Part shown: piece by piece, positions 30,473-41,424 of the stretch
Layout of the letters: every line of letters starts with the position of its first letter
Position numbering within the stretch: position 1 is the first letter of the stretch
Assembly (NCBI GenBank): GCA_032622095.1
Contig: CP136068.1
Coordinates: 163,515,465 to 163,579,464 of the forward strand
Source of the DNA: Siphonodentalium dalli
Taxonomy: Eukaryota > Mollusca > Scaphopoda > Gadilida > Siphonodentaliidae
Direction of reading: 5' to 3'
DNA: 64,000 nt
Made by a program: the position numbers and the translations under genes
The notes under the pieces: model-generated
Told to the model about the DNA's origin: nothing
Databases searched by the model: none
The model's input: the letters and a program-made list of their open reading frames with translations, nothing else

Positions 30473-33056
30473 CCCTTTAGCGTTCAGAGAGCGCCCGGAG
30501 TTTTTGGAATTTTTTTCTGTCATAGTATACAACAAAAATATTGCATTATAACACAACAAAATTATCTTATTTTTAATGTAAACAATAACATGGATGTTAC
30601 ATTATTAATATTTATGTTTTTGTTGGGTTTTGTTGTAGATTTTGTACAATTTAATCGACATTTCATAATAAAATCGTAATAAAACGAAAACTGCGTCGTC
30701 TCGGTGCTATTTTTCAAGTCGACTAAATCAATGTACTCGCAATTGTGATCTGTGTACAGCCATCTGACAGAGTTTTATTCTACAGATTTTTATTTACAAA
30801 CTTTATTTTTATTTCTAATAGAATATTTATTTGACTTATTTATGTTTTTGAGCTATTAATAATATGCAACTGAATTAAAAAGACCAGCGAAGCAAATACA
30901 GTTCCGAGTCAACTCCAAGACACCTGCGCTGTTGCAGTGTTGGTGTTACTAAGGACGCCGTGTTGTTCTAACTCTTTTTGACCCTAGAAATGTTCTCAAT
31001 TAAAACTGTCATTTGATTTGATTTTTTTCCCTCATTCATCGCAAGATCATATGAATAATATTTTATTTTAATACACTGAGTGAGCAATTTTGAGAATTCA
31101 ATAAAGTTTTGATCGGAAAGTTCGACAACATTTTCGATTTTCTCTTCAGTCACACGTCCCAACGTCACGCCAATTCAGCCCCATATTGTGGGCACGGGGA
31201 TTGCCTGGATTAGTACCCAAATAAATTATGTTGTTAAAGCGCATTGACAAATACATAATCTTGAGTATATTCTCCACACTATAATCGACAAATACAAAGT
31301 AATGGACACATGATTCAATCCAAATGGTTTATTTAAAAAACACTCCCGCCAAGAAACCCCCACTGATGACGTGCGCAAAAAATATGTACCTACAGTAAAC
31401 ACGTATTGTTGGAAATTGGGGCGCACAATGGGGACTGTCATTTATCATGGCTATAACTATTACCAATTCGGTAATTCATAATGACATTCATTGCATATTC
31501 AAACAGAATATATCTTAGATTTAGTATTAGTATCAATTGACCATTTATCGAATGTTGTCATAGAACTTATTGATCAGCTGATGACGATGAACAAATCTAG
31601 GAACCTTGTCGACGTCATAGCAGCAATGATAAAATACTGTAGCACAAATTTATGTGCATCGGTCGTTTTGTTCTCTCGTTTGGTAAATACAATTATTTTT
31701 CTGCGCGCATTGACAATTACATAATCTTGAGTATATTCTCCACAATGTAATCTAAAAATACAAAGGAATGGACACACGATTCAATCCAAATGGTTTATTT
31801 AAAAAAACAGTCCGCCAAGAAACGCCCACTGATAACGAGCGCAGAAATTTGTACCTGCGAACACGTGGTGTTGGAATGTGGGGCGCACAATGGGGAATGT
31901 CATTTATCATGGCTATAACTATTAGCCATTCGGTAATAAATGAATGACATTCATTGCAAATTCAAACACTATATCTTAGATTTAGTGTTAGTATCAATTG
32001 ACCATTTATCGAGTGTTGCCATTGAACTTATTGATCAGCTGATGACGATGAAAACATCTCGGAACCTTGCCGACGTCAGCGCAACAATGATAAAATACTG
32101 TATAGCACAAATATGCATCGATCGGCCGTTTTGTTCTCTCGTTTGATTAATAAAATTATTCTTCTCCGCGCATTAACACTGCCAAATACTCAAGTAAATT
32201 GGCCATATCATGATGTGAAAAATCAAAGAAATGACATTGTATAACATTAGTTACTTTTATTTGAACACAAGAGTTCACGAGACAAACGCGGCTATTTTTA
32301 AATTGAAAGTGCGCAAATCAATTCCGATTATTGCTGCATTTACCGCGAATTACTTATCGGCACTGTCTTGTCATTTTATATTGAATATGATTGCTCAAAA
32401 TTTCACTAAGAGAAAGCACTTTTCTCCATCGTAAGATACAATGTAGGCACGAAATAATTGTTTAATTTATTAATTGCACCAGATATGTGCGGTGCGAATG
32501 TATTGACTGCAATGTCAAGGTCAAAAACCGGTGCGCCAAATTGAAGTAAACAAAAAACACGTGCGTTGTAATCGATGCCACAATGTTGACTAGTTTGGAA
32601 TAATAATGCAGTCAATTGTAACAGAATTTACACGTAACTATCCAAGAGTTGATAGGCCACTTGATGATTTATTTTGTGTTTCATTTCACCACGTAGCCAT
32701 TGCTTAAAACATTAATAAATCACCTAATTTCGTGATAAGGTTTTCAGACAGAGAAATTGAAACTGAAAGTCACATTGATCTGTTGATAAAACAAAACTTA
32801 CCTTTTGTTTGTTTATTACATTTATTGTTATAAAATATAAATATAAAACCTACTAAATATTCAGCATACTATCATGCTTGGGGAGGGGGATTCACACCTC
32901 TGATTTATTTTTTTACCCCCAGTCCCCATCCATACAGATGAACATAATTTCATAAATCAAGAGCCACATAACATTTAGTAATAATACATGTTTTTCCCCA
33001 AAAAGTTATGTTGGCTGGAGGTAATGACGTTAGTCATATTACTGTTGGGTAAAGGG
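30473..33056. mobile_element. piggyBac-like non-autonomous element at TTAA
   Basis: TTAA at 30469-30472 and 33057-33060 flank ends CCCTTTAGCGTTCAG and (reverse complement) CCCTTTACCCAACAG. They are identical for 7 bases and match at 11 of 15. TTAA duplication with CCC-starting ends is the signature of piggyBac transposition. No transposase frame: the longest frames are under 80 codons. Inside is a 466-bp tandem duplication (31239-32167). The empty site is reconstructed exactly by the EGF reading frame, so both boundaries are well fixed. Confidence 0.85.
31239..32167. repeat. ~465-bp tandem duplication inside the piggyBac-like element
   Basis: Copy A is 31239-31704 and copy B 31705-32167, with a short third start at 32168 (GCGCATT). 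Each contains GCGCATTGACAA, ATCTTGAGTATATTCTCC, GATTCAATCCAAATGGTTTA and TTGATCAGCTGATGACGATG. Divergence is several percent by eye. Frames such as 31491-31724 and 31940-32146 are corresponding pieces of the two copies. Confidence 0.9.
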
Positions 33057-33150
33057 TTAAATCCATCGACACACATACAGTTGTAACCGTTGATTCCGTT
33101 CACACAGCTCCCTCCATTCTGACACGGATCAGACACACATTCGTATATTT

Positions 33151-33335
33151 CTGGAACACACATTATATAATGGACTCCCGGGAATGCGTATCACGTAACT
33201 CAGGTAAAATAAATGAAAGCTCAACTTGGAGAGTGAATAATGTCACACGACGGCCACGTTTTTTCAACGAAATTATGAGAAAATCGATAGCTCCCATTGT
33301 TTGGTCACCACAAAGATTCATATGAAGTTATTTAT
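33151..33335. other. Intron flank of the EGF exon
   Basis: Contains AAAATCGATAGCTCCCA...TTTGGTCAC near 33285, repeated at about 34705-34735 and echoed near 34985. No exon seen. Confidence 0.4.
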
Positions 33336-33834
33336 GAGTGGTATCGCTTCCCCCACTTCGGTTCCCCGTTACCTCAACACTAATTATTTATGATGGTATC
33401 ACTTCCCCCACTTCGGTTCCCCGTTACCTCGACACTAATTATTTATGATGGTATCACTTCCCCCACTTCGGTTCCCCGTTACCTCAACACTAATTATTTA
33501 TGAGTGGTATCACTTCCCCCACTTCGGTTCCCCGTTACCTCGACACTAATTATTTATGATGGTATCACTTCCCCCACTTCGGTTCCCCGTTACCTCAACA
33601 CTAATTATTTATGATGGTATCACTTCTCCCACTTCGGTTCCCCGTTACCTCGACACTAATTATTTATGATGGTATCACTTCCCCCACTTCGGTTCCCCGT
33701 TACCTCGACACTAATTATTTATGAGTGGTATCACTTCCCCCACTTCGGTTCCCCGTTACCTCGACACTAATTATTTATGATGGTATCACTTCCCTCACTT
33801 CGGTTCCCCGTTACCTCAACACTAATTATTTACG
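33336..33834. repeat. 55-bp minisatellite, 9 copies
   Basis: Nearly identical units of GGTATCACTTCCCCCACTTC, GGTTCCCCGTTACCTC(A/G)ACAC and TAATTATTTATG; some units carry GAGT instead of GAT (57 bp). Confidence 0.95.
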
Positions 33835-34010
33835 CGGAATCCTGTTATACTACAATGTGGTTAATAATATTAAGAGCTTAAGCGGCATAGTTTATGAACG
33901 CCGTCATCGGAATTCTGGGTTTAAATATATGGAGATCGTCTACATGTACGTGTTATATACAATGCACTACTCAAATATTATCCGTGAACCCATTGGTAAC
34001 ATTTAGTGAA
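33835..34010. repeat. Duplicated 170-bp block, copy 1 (copy 2 at 35620-35793)
   Basis: Begins CGCGGAATCCTGTTATACTA and ends at a TAG after CCATTGGTAACATT. It matches 35620-35793, with another partial copy from 35547. Both copies keep a plus-strand frame of about 57 codons (NSGFKYMEIVYMYV, SN(I/L)IREPIGNI). The substitutions I can see change amino acids, so nothing suggests selection on it. Followed in both places by the same array. Confidence 0.8.
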
Positions 34011-34690
34011 GAGCGTTATCGGTGGTAGACAATGCTGAGAGTTATATGTGGTAACTAATGAAGAGCGTTATCGGTGGTAGACAATGAAGAGCGTGATATG
34101 TGATAACTACTGAAGAGCGTTGTCGGTGGTAGATAATGAAGAGTGTTATCGGCGTAGATAATGAAGAGTGTTCTCATGGCCACTAACGAAGAGCGTTGTC
34201 GGTGGTAGACAATGCTGAGCGTTATATGTGGTAACTAATGCAGAGCGTTGTCGGTGGTAGACAATACTGAGCGTTATATGTGGTAACTAATGAAGAGCGC
34301 TGTCGGTGGTAGATAATGAAGAGTGTTATCGGCGTAGATAATGAAGAGTGTTCTCATGGCCACTAACGAAGAGCGTTGTCGGTGGTAGACAATGCTGAGC
34401 GTTATATGTGGTAACCAATGAAGAGCGTTGTCGGTTGTAGACAATGCTGAGCGTTATATGTGGTAACTAATGCAGAGCGTTGTCGGTGGTAGACAATGCT
34501 GAGCGTGATATGTGGTAACTAATGAAGAGCGTTGTCGGTGGTAGATAATGTTGAGTGTTATCGGCGTAGATAATGAATAGTGATCTCATGGTCACTAATG
34601 AAGAGCGTTGTCGGTGGTATATAATGAAGAGTGTTATCTGCGTAGATAATGAATAGTGATCTCATGGTCACTAATGAAGAGCGTTTTTTC
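34006..34690. repeat. GAAGAGCGTT-type tandem array, block 1
   Basis: Composite units of about 25-30 bp: (G/C)A(A/G)AGCGTTGTCGGTGGTAGA, CAATG(C/A)(T/A)GAGCGTTATATGTG, GTAACTAATG. They are arranged in longer repeats of about 180-190 bp that include GTGTTCTCATGGCCACTAA. Confidence 0.9.
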
Positions 34691-35545
34691 AACGAAATTA
34701 GGAGAAAATCGATAGCTCCCACCGTTTGGTCACACATTGAAGCTTCGGATCAATTGATTATAAATGTTGTTTCTAGGCGTGCTGGTAATTTAGTTATACA
34801 CAAAGAGTGAACTCCAAGATTTCTGACAGCGGCCATGTTTTGACAGAATATTTTTCAAATTTGATATCTCTTATATGAAAGTAAATTATTTAGTTTTTGG
34901 GCATGCCAAATTATTTAGTTATGAAAAGAGTAAAATACAAGGTGGCCCCTGGCGGCCACATTTTAATAACCCATCGTTCAAACTTGATAGCTCCCACCTA
35001 GTGATCACAAACATGTCTTTAAATATTCAAACCATTTCTGCAATAACAGTGGGTTGCAGTCTGCAGTGTGTTCCGATGGGTGGATTCAAATGTTAAATCA
35101 CAGATGGCCACAGGCCATGTCTTTAACAACATTTGGGGGGTGGAATGGTAAGATCCCATCTAGTGGTCACCCTGATGACCAATATGAACATTGGTGACGA
35201 ACAGGAATGCCAGCACTAGTTTGAACAGATGGCGACAGTAGTAATTGACTGCATGCGGTAGGAATATGTTACGCCACACACCATTCCATTAATCTGTAAT
35301 TTAATGGTAGTTGATACGTATTCATCACATTGGAAGTGGCTCAATTCCGTTTGCATTGGGGTGTAAATATGTTATAATCGGCTTGGGTATATGCACACTA
35401 AATACATACCAAGGCGCTTAGCGCTGCGGTCTGTATTTATTGTATAACCTATAACTTGTATAACCTATAATATATACATATACACAAATGCGTTAGGCAA
35501 GTAGGGGGTGGACTATCCACTAACAATGTATATCTTGGCATGTCC
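34691..35545. other. Intron stretch between duplicated blocks
   Basis: Contains diverged copies of GATAGCTCCCA(C/T)...(T/A)GTGGTCAC-like words (34710, 34985, 35155) and no exon. The 73-codon frame at 34875-35096 has no motif. Confidence 0.4.
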
Positions 35546-35793
35546 CGCGGAATCATGTTACACTTCAATGTGGTTAAATAATATTAAGACCTTATGCGGC
35601 ATAGTTTATGAACGGCGTCCTCGGAATTATGTTACACTACAATGTGGTTAATAATATTAAGAGCTTAGGCGGCACAGTTTATGAACGCCGTCATCGGAAT
35701 TCTGGGTTTAAATATATGGAGATCGTCTATATGTACGTGTTCTATACAATGCACTACTCAAATCTGATCCGTGAACCCATTGGTAACATTTAG
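35546..35793. repeat. Duplicated block, copy 2 with an extra partial unit
   Basis: Two head-to-tail pieces: a partial 75-bp copy (35546-35622) and a full copy matching 33835-34010 through to CCATTGGTAACATTTAG. Confidence 0.8.
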
Positions 35794-36235
35794 TGAAGAG
35801 CGTTATCGGTGGTAGACAACGAAGAGCGTGATATGTGGTAACTAATGAAGAGCGTTATCGGTGGTAGACAATGAAGAGCGTGATATGTGGTAACTAATGA
35901 AGAGCGTTGGCTGTTGTAGATAATGAATAGTGTTCCCATGGTAACTTATGAAGAGCGTTATATGTGGTATATAATGAAGAGTGTTCTCATGGTAATTAAT
36001 GAAGAGCGTTGTCGGTGGAAGACAATGAAGAGCGTTATATGTGGTAACCAATGGAGAGCGTTGTCGGTGGTAGATAATGAAGAGTGTTCTCATGGTAACT
36101 AATGAAGAGCGTTATCGGTGGTAGACAATGAAGAGCGTGATATGTGGTAACTAATGAAGAGCATTATCGGCGTAGATAACGAAGATCGTTGTCTGTGTTA
36201 GATAATTGAGAGCGTTTTCTGCGGTAGATAACAAA
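35790..36235. repeat. GAAGAGCGTT-type tandem array, block 2
   Basis: Same unit family as 34006-34690 and likewise directly downstream of the duplicated block, so block and array were copied together. Ends with diverged units near 36235. Confidence 0.9.
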
Positions 36236-36656
36236 GAACGTTCTTAATTTTGATGCCTTACACTTATTAGTTATGCATGGTTTCGTGGATTTTCGCGATG
36301 CCTGAGTAGTCCGGCGAATGTAACTAGTGTTATTGTTCGTTTCTGTTTGCCTGGTAAGTGGACGATTCTGAATTATTTTGGGTTAAACTCGGACATTTTA
36401 TGAAACTTTAATGATGCGAACATACCTGATATAATTTCACCAGTTATTGTTTCCGTCCTGAAAAAAAAAATACAATATGTGGGCCACATCTTCGAAAAGC
36501 AAGTCATAAATACCCCGGTCACTAGGGATTTTACTTTCTCATTGTGCAACTGTTATGCATGTTGAAATTCGACGATACAGCTATATTTTTATTGATGCAA
36601 ATTCATCAATAAAAATGTAGGCTCTGGTCCATCTGAATTGATATCAATAAACTTAC

Positions 36657-36726
36657 TCATGCACGTGGCTGTGTCATTTTTCTTTGGGAGGTGGATCTCG
36701 CCGCTTTCGCAGTTTGTGGCCTTCGG
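36657..36726 (-). CDS. Short exon upstream of the EGF exons (70 bp, phase 0 to 1)
   Basis: Acceptor CATTTCCAG precedes 36726 and donor A|GTAAGT follows 36657. The open frame of 23 codons reads Pro-Lys-Ala-Thr-Asn-Cys-Glu-Ser-Gly-Glu and ends Asp-Thr-Ala-Thr-Cys-Met. The end phase is 1, which is what the next exon (33150) needs, giving a Lys at the junction. The two Cys 16 apart could belong to a small disulphide module, but I do not recognise it. No further upstream exon is identified in the window, so the gene start (signal peptide, promoter) is not placed. Confidence 0.55.
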
Positions 36727-36883
36727 CTGGAAATGGAACAAATGGTGTTAATTTGGGGACTATACACGTCCATTGTTGCATTGATTTATCCGTTCTAGTT
36801 AAAGTTTTTTCCAAAGTGTTAGTCCTGAGCACGTGTATGGTCCTATGTGTATGTTAGTCCTTTGACACCACTGTTAGATTAGC

Positions 36884-36982
36884 CGTAAGTGCGCGGATTT
36901 CCTCCACCACGAAAACTGGTAATGTCCTGATATGGCATTAGTTGCTGAAAGCGACATTAAACCCCAATCAATCAATCATGTC
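36884..36982 (+). mobile_element. SINE 3' part with (CAAT)n tail
   Basis: GCCGTAAGTGCGCGGATTTC, CTCCACCACGAAAACTGG, GGCATTAGTTGCTGAAAGCG, then AAACCCCAATCAATCAATC. The first half matches the body of the SINE at 5905-6190 and the tail matches 17605-17690, linking all three to one family. 5'-truncated. Confidence 0.8.
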
Positions 36983-37033
36983 AAGTAGATGATTATTCGG
37001 TGGATGGTGTGGCTCGATCAGCGGTGAACCAGG

Positions 37034-37225
37034 CAGTGTATTTATGGCTCGTCTAAACAAGCAGTGTATTTATGGCTCGTCTAAACAAGCAGTGTATTCA
37101 TGGCTCGTATAAACAAGCAGTGTATTCATGGCTCGTCTAAACAAGCCGTGTATTTATGGCTCGTCTAAACAAGCAGTGTATTTATGGCTCGTCTAAACAA
37201 GCAGCGTATTTATGGATCGTCTAAA
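37034..37225. repeat. 28-bp tandem repeat, ~7 copies
   Basis: Near-identical units of TATTTATGGCTCGTCTAAAC then AAGCAGTG. Confidence 0.95.
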
Positions 37226-37229
37226 TTAT

Positions 37230-38225
37230 CCTAGTCTGTAAAGTTGTACATCATGTTGTGTATTACTAATTTTCTCTCGATTATATAGGTTGTGTGATTG
37301 AACAAGGCATAAATGTAAGAAATGTCGCATTGGTGGTTCAGTGTTCTCAGAAATAAACATAATGATATTCGTCCGATGTTTTTTATATGGTACTTTTTGT
37401 TGGATGCTGTAACACCACACATAGCTCATTGCTACCATTTATTGTTTGATTTCTAGCCTGGAGTGATGCAGTTGAATGCTTTTATCTTTTCATCTCAACT
37501 GGTCTGCTAACAGGTTTCCATAAAATGCGTTAGTTTATGACAATGGGGATATTTCGGGTTGTTTTGCGATTATTAGATTGATGCTCTAGAAGGCAATACA
37601 TGCGGTAAATCAACACAAATGTCTGGTGTTTGAGAGGGATGTAGGTCAATATATAGGGGGTATATCGATTGCTAAAGTATGTTGAATACAAACTAAATCA
37701 ACATGCAGCCTTTAATTGTGAGCTATATTTTTAACAGCCTGTTATCAAGACTCTTAGTTGAAACACTAAATCAAACAATACTCGAAAATTCTCTCAAATC
37801 GTTAAAGTATTCGATTTCAGATACGACACTTTTGGTCCGGGAAGTCGTGTCGAAAGCTATATTACAAATACATCCAATTTTGCATTATTTATTGCATATA
37901 TGATAATGCGTATAGATAATAGTATTTCCTCATCTCTGCTTTTAGGAGATGCATACACTAATTGATTATTATTTTGGGTGGGGCAACTTATGCTGAGCTG
38001 AGAATGTTTTGAAAGCAGTTTGCATGCGATTTTTTGGGATTGTACACTGGGCAATATCATGTATTTGTCAGTATTGCGAATTGATGCACAACGCGCAAAG
38101 GGTGAGCTGTGCTATTGCTCGTTTACATGCAGATACCATCGATGATGGAAGATAACCCACGAACTTGCCATATTTACGTATAGTCTATTCGTTGCACCTT
38201 CCATGTGCGTGCTTCACAAATCATC
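37230..38225. other. Unassigned stretch
   Basis: No exon or element recognised. Short frames on both strands (37226-37438, 37703-37903, 37857-38060) have no motif. Confidence 0.35.
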
Positions 38226-38312
38226 CGTTATCTGATTTTGAACCAGCTTCGCCATCGCAGGCGGCTTAATATTGGGCCAAAACGGCAGGCACGTTACCAG
38301 TTGAGCAGCAAG
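38226..38312 (-). mobile_element. tRNA-like SINE head
   Basis: On the minus strand TGCTCAACTGGTAACGTGCC (A-box-like) is followed about 45 bases on by GGTTCAAAATC (complement 38234-38244, B-box-like). No tRNA cloverleaf closes. It abuts the 42-bp array. Confidence 0.4.
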
Positions 38313-38342
38313 AGACCCAGGTATTGTGGCTTATAATGTATA

Positions 38343-39640
38343 CCTATAGCGTCCATGTGGTCATCGAACTTAAGCGACAGGTAATAAATAGCGTCCATGT
38401 GGTCATCGAACTAAAGCGACAGGAAATAAATAGCGTCCATGCGGTCAGCGCACATACTCGACAGGTAATAAATAGCGTCCATGCGGTCAGCTCACATAAT
38501 CGTCAGGTAATAAATAGCGTCCATGCGGTCATCGCACATAATCGACAGGTAATAAATAGCGGTCATCGCACATAATCGACAGGTAATAAATAGCGGTCAT
38601 CGCACATGATCGACAGGTAATAAATAGCGTCCATGTGGTCATCGCACTTAAGCGACAGGTACTAAATACCGTCCATGTGGTCAGCGCACATAAGCGACAG
38701 GTAATAAATAGCGTCCATGCGGTCAGGGGACATAATCGACAGGTAATAAATAGCGTCCATGCGGTGATCGCACATAATCGACAGGTAATAAATAGCGTCC
38801 ATGCGGTCAGCGCACATAATCGACAGGTAATAAATAGCGTCCATCGCACATAATCGACAGGTAATAAATAGCGTCCATGTGGTCATCGCACTTAAGCGAC
38901 ATGTAATAAATAGCGTCCATGCGGTTAGCGCACATAAGCGACAGGTAATAAATAGCGTCCATGTGGTCAGGGGACATAATCGACAGTTAATAAATAGCGT
39001 CCATGCGGTCAGCGCACATAAGCGACAGGTAATAAATAGCGTCCATGCTGTCAGGGGACATAATAGACAGGTAATAAATAGTGTCCATGCGGTCATCGCA
39101 CATAATCGACAGGAAATAAATAGCGTACATGCGGTCATCGCACATAATCGACAGGTAATAAATAGCGTCCATGCGATCAGCGCCCATAATCGACAGGTAA
39201 TAAATAGCGTACATGCGGTCATCGCACATAATCGACAGGTAATACATAGCGGTCATCGCACATAATCGACAGGTAATAAATTGCGTCCATGTGGTCATCG
39301 CACTTAAGCGACAGGTAATAAATATCGTCCATGCGGTCAGCGCACATAAGCGACAGGTAATAAATAGCGTCCATGCGGTCAGGGGACATAATCGACAGGT
39401 AATAAATAGCGTCCACGCGGGCATCGCTCATAAGCGAAAGTTATAAATAACGTCCATGTGTTCATCGCACATAATCGACAGGTAATAAATAACGTCCATG
39501 TGGTCATCGCCCATAATCGACAGGTAATAAATAGCGTCCATGCGGTCATCGCACATAATCGACAGCTAATAAATAGCGTACATGCGGTCAGCGCACATAA
39601 GCGACGGGTAATAAATAGCGTCCATGCGGTCAGCGCCATA
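38343..39640. repeat. 42-bp minisatellite, array 1 (~31 copies)
   Basis: Units of GGTAATAAATAGCGTCCATG then CGGTCATCGCACATAATCGACA. Variants recur: AGCGCACATAAGCGACA, AGGGGACATAATCGACA, and short units lacking GTCCATGC. 42 is a multiple of three, so stop-free frames of 70-186 codons appear on both strands; they are not genes. Confidence 0.97.
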
Positions 39641-41424
39641 CACTACTGGAAGCAAAAACCATTACATTAAAATGTCATCAAATCATTGAAATGGGTAATT
39701 AATTCATGTAAATCATAATTTTAAGGACATCATTAAAAGGCCACCAATTCCTTGGAATTAAGGATGAGTTAATGACCAAGTTCATTAAAAGTTTATTCTC
39801 GATTTTAATTACCATAAATGTATTGTTAAAATTTGTATCAACATGAATTTAATGCCATTACGTTTTGCTTATTCATGCCATCAAGAAAAACTAACAATTT
39901 TGCATGTCATTACGCCTAGCGTGCCAATGTTTTTCAGTGCATTAATTAAATCGAGGCATTAAAAATATTAAATATTCTGGTCACAAATACTAAATACGTT
40001 GCATATTGCACTCTGATTGTGCTGAAAATGTGTGTAGTTGGGCAAGATAGTTTTCAATTTTATGTTTGTCCGGCAGAACGAAGTACGTTCATGGCCTGTA
40101 TTTATTTTCGTTTAATCCTAGTTGTAATTATGTTAACTCAAGCAAACCATCACACATATATTTTCTCAATGTTTAACTGAACTGCAATATATGAACTAGG
40201 TTAAAAGATAAATCTGTTTGCGTCCCCTTAGTCCAATAGAAATGTTTTAGCTCTACACAGGTGAAGGAGATATAGTTTCAGAGTGCAGTATTCTCATCAT
40301 TCAAGGTAAACAGTTTATACCTGAACCTCTGTGATACACGAATCTGAGATATATCAACAACATTTTTATTCCACAATCGGTTGTTTGGCATTACGCGAAA
40401 ACAAATAATTCCTAGCTTCACCAAATTATAGTTTATCCACCCACCCTCGAGACGCTATGTAATATCAGTTGTCTCTCTTCACCCCGCCTTCCGATATATT
40501 CTCACATGGCACTCTCACCAGTCAGCACTGTTTTCTGCATTTACATTAGCAGTCCTGCGACTAGCCCCAAACAGCCAGAAACGCTGCCTGGTTTGATTGG
40601 CAGTTATCACCTAAAAATGTCATTTTTATGTGAGAGGTCAATTAAATTTAGATCCATAAACAGGGTAGTAGGCAGAATCTGCCAGAAACCTTATTCTACA
40701 GTTCAGCACAGCTTACAATGGCATTCAATGTGGTATACATGATACAATTAATGTTAGCAGCTTGAGGGAGAGTATTCTGTATGCTGTAATTGATACTCGG
40801 TGGACATCTTCCACAGTGGACACTTAAATTCATTCAATCATTCACTGTTAAAATTGTCTCATTATGCAAGCATAGTCGATGACGTAGCATGGTACCAAAA
40901 TAACGGAAATAACCATTCTTGTACCATGTGTTGTGCCGCGATCGCGGTATATTTGATGATTTCTGGGAATTAATGTTCCCATGGTTCTCGGTCGGGAAGG
41001 GTTTGGCCCATTCCAAGATTGAGTCTTTACATTCAAAGGTGTTATCTAATGTGACACGACTTAAAGAGGCACAAAGGGCTTACACGTATTTTGGTAACAT
41101 TGAGTGTTTTACGCGATAAACACATGCTAATAATTGTTTTTTCTGTGATTGATCAGATATTCCAGTATTACAATTCAACAAATGTTATGTTATATCGTCA
41201 GAATCACCAAACAATTACGATTTCAATGACATAAACTTCAATGCGTAGGTTATCGTTAATCCAAAACAAGAGTTGCGGAGACTTAATACAGTAACTGAAA
41301 TTAAAAGCACCCTCGTGTTCATCACATGATTTTCACAGATAACACACGTTCTGGGAATCTCTAGTTAAATTAAAAGTACACAATGGCTTAAATAGGTTTG
41401 TCTCGTTGAAATAAATGGAACTCG
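39641..41424. other. Non-repeat block between the two 42-bp arrays
   Basis: 1.8 kb separating two arrays of the same unit. The first ~300 bp (39648-39942) is AT-rich, with weakly inverted ends (CACT...AAAAACC and the reverse complement of GTTTTTCAGTG), possibly a MITE. Frames at 40506-40742 and 40919-41119 carry no motif. It may be an insertion that split one array, but no target duplication is visible. Confidence 0.4.

Larger units (their letters stand above)
30449..33150 (-). pseudogene. EGF-like domain exon 1, split by a 2.58-kb transposon
   Basis: The 5' part is 33150-33061 (after acceptor TGTGTTCCAG). It has five of six EGF cysteines, spaced C-x4-C-x5-C-x8-C-x-C, with Cys-Gln-Asn-Gly-Gly-Ser-Cys and Cys-Val-Asp-Gly. 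The 3' part is 30468-30449, encoding Gly-Thr-Asn-Cys-Glu-Ile and ending at donor GTAAGT. Between them is an element bounded by TTAA on both sides. Taking out the element and one TTAA gives 90+4+20 = 114 bp with C5-x8-C6, phase 1 at both ends, identical in size and phase to the next EGF exon. As it stands the exon is interrupted. The donor-like ACA|GTAATA inside the transposon end (exon end 33043) would give a 108-bp, phase 1-1 exon lacking the sixth Cys, so transcripts might still be in frame. Confidence 0.88.

Noticed and set aside
32975-33163. Stand-alone 62-residue EGF peptide starting at Met
   Set aside because: The Met lies in the intron before the acceptor and the C-terminal residues are encoded by the transposon end; the real exon begins at 33150.
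38324-39670. Long stop-free frames (up to 186 codons) on both strands
   Set aside because: They follow the 42-bp repeat, whose length is a multiple of three; frames exist on both strands and have no start context or domain.
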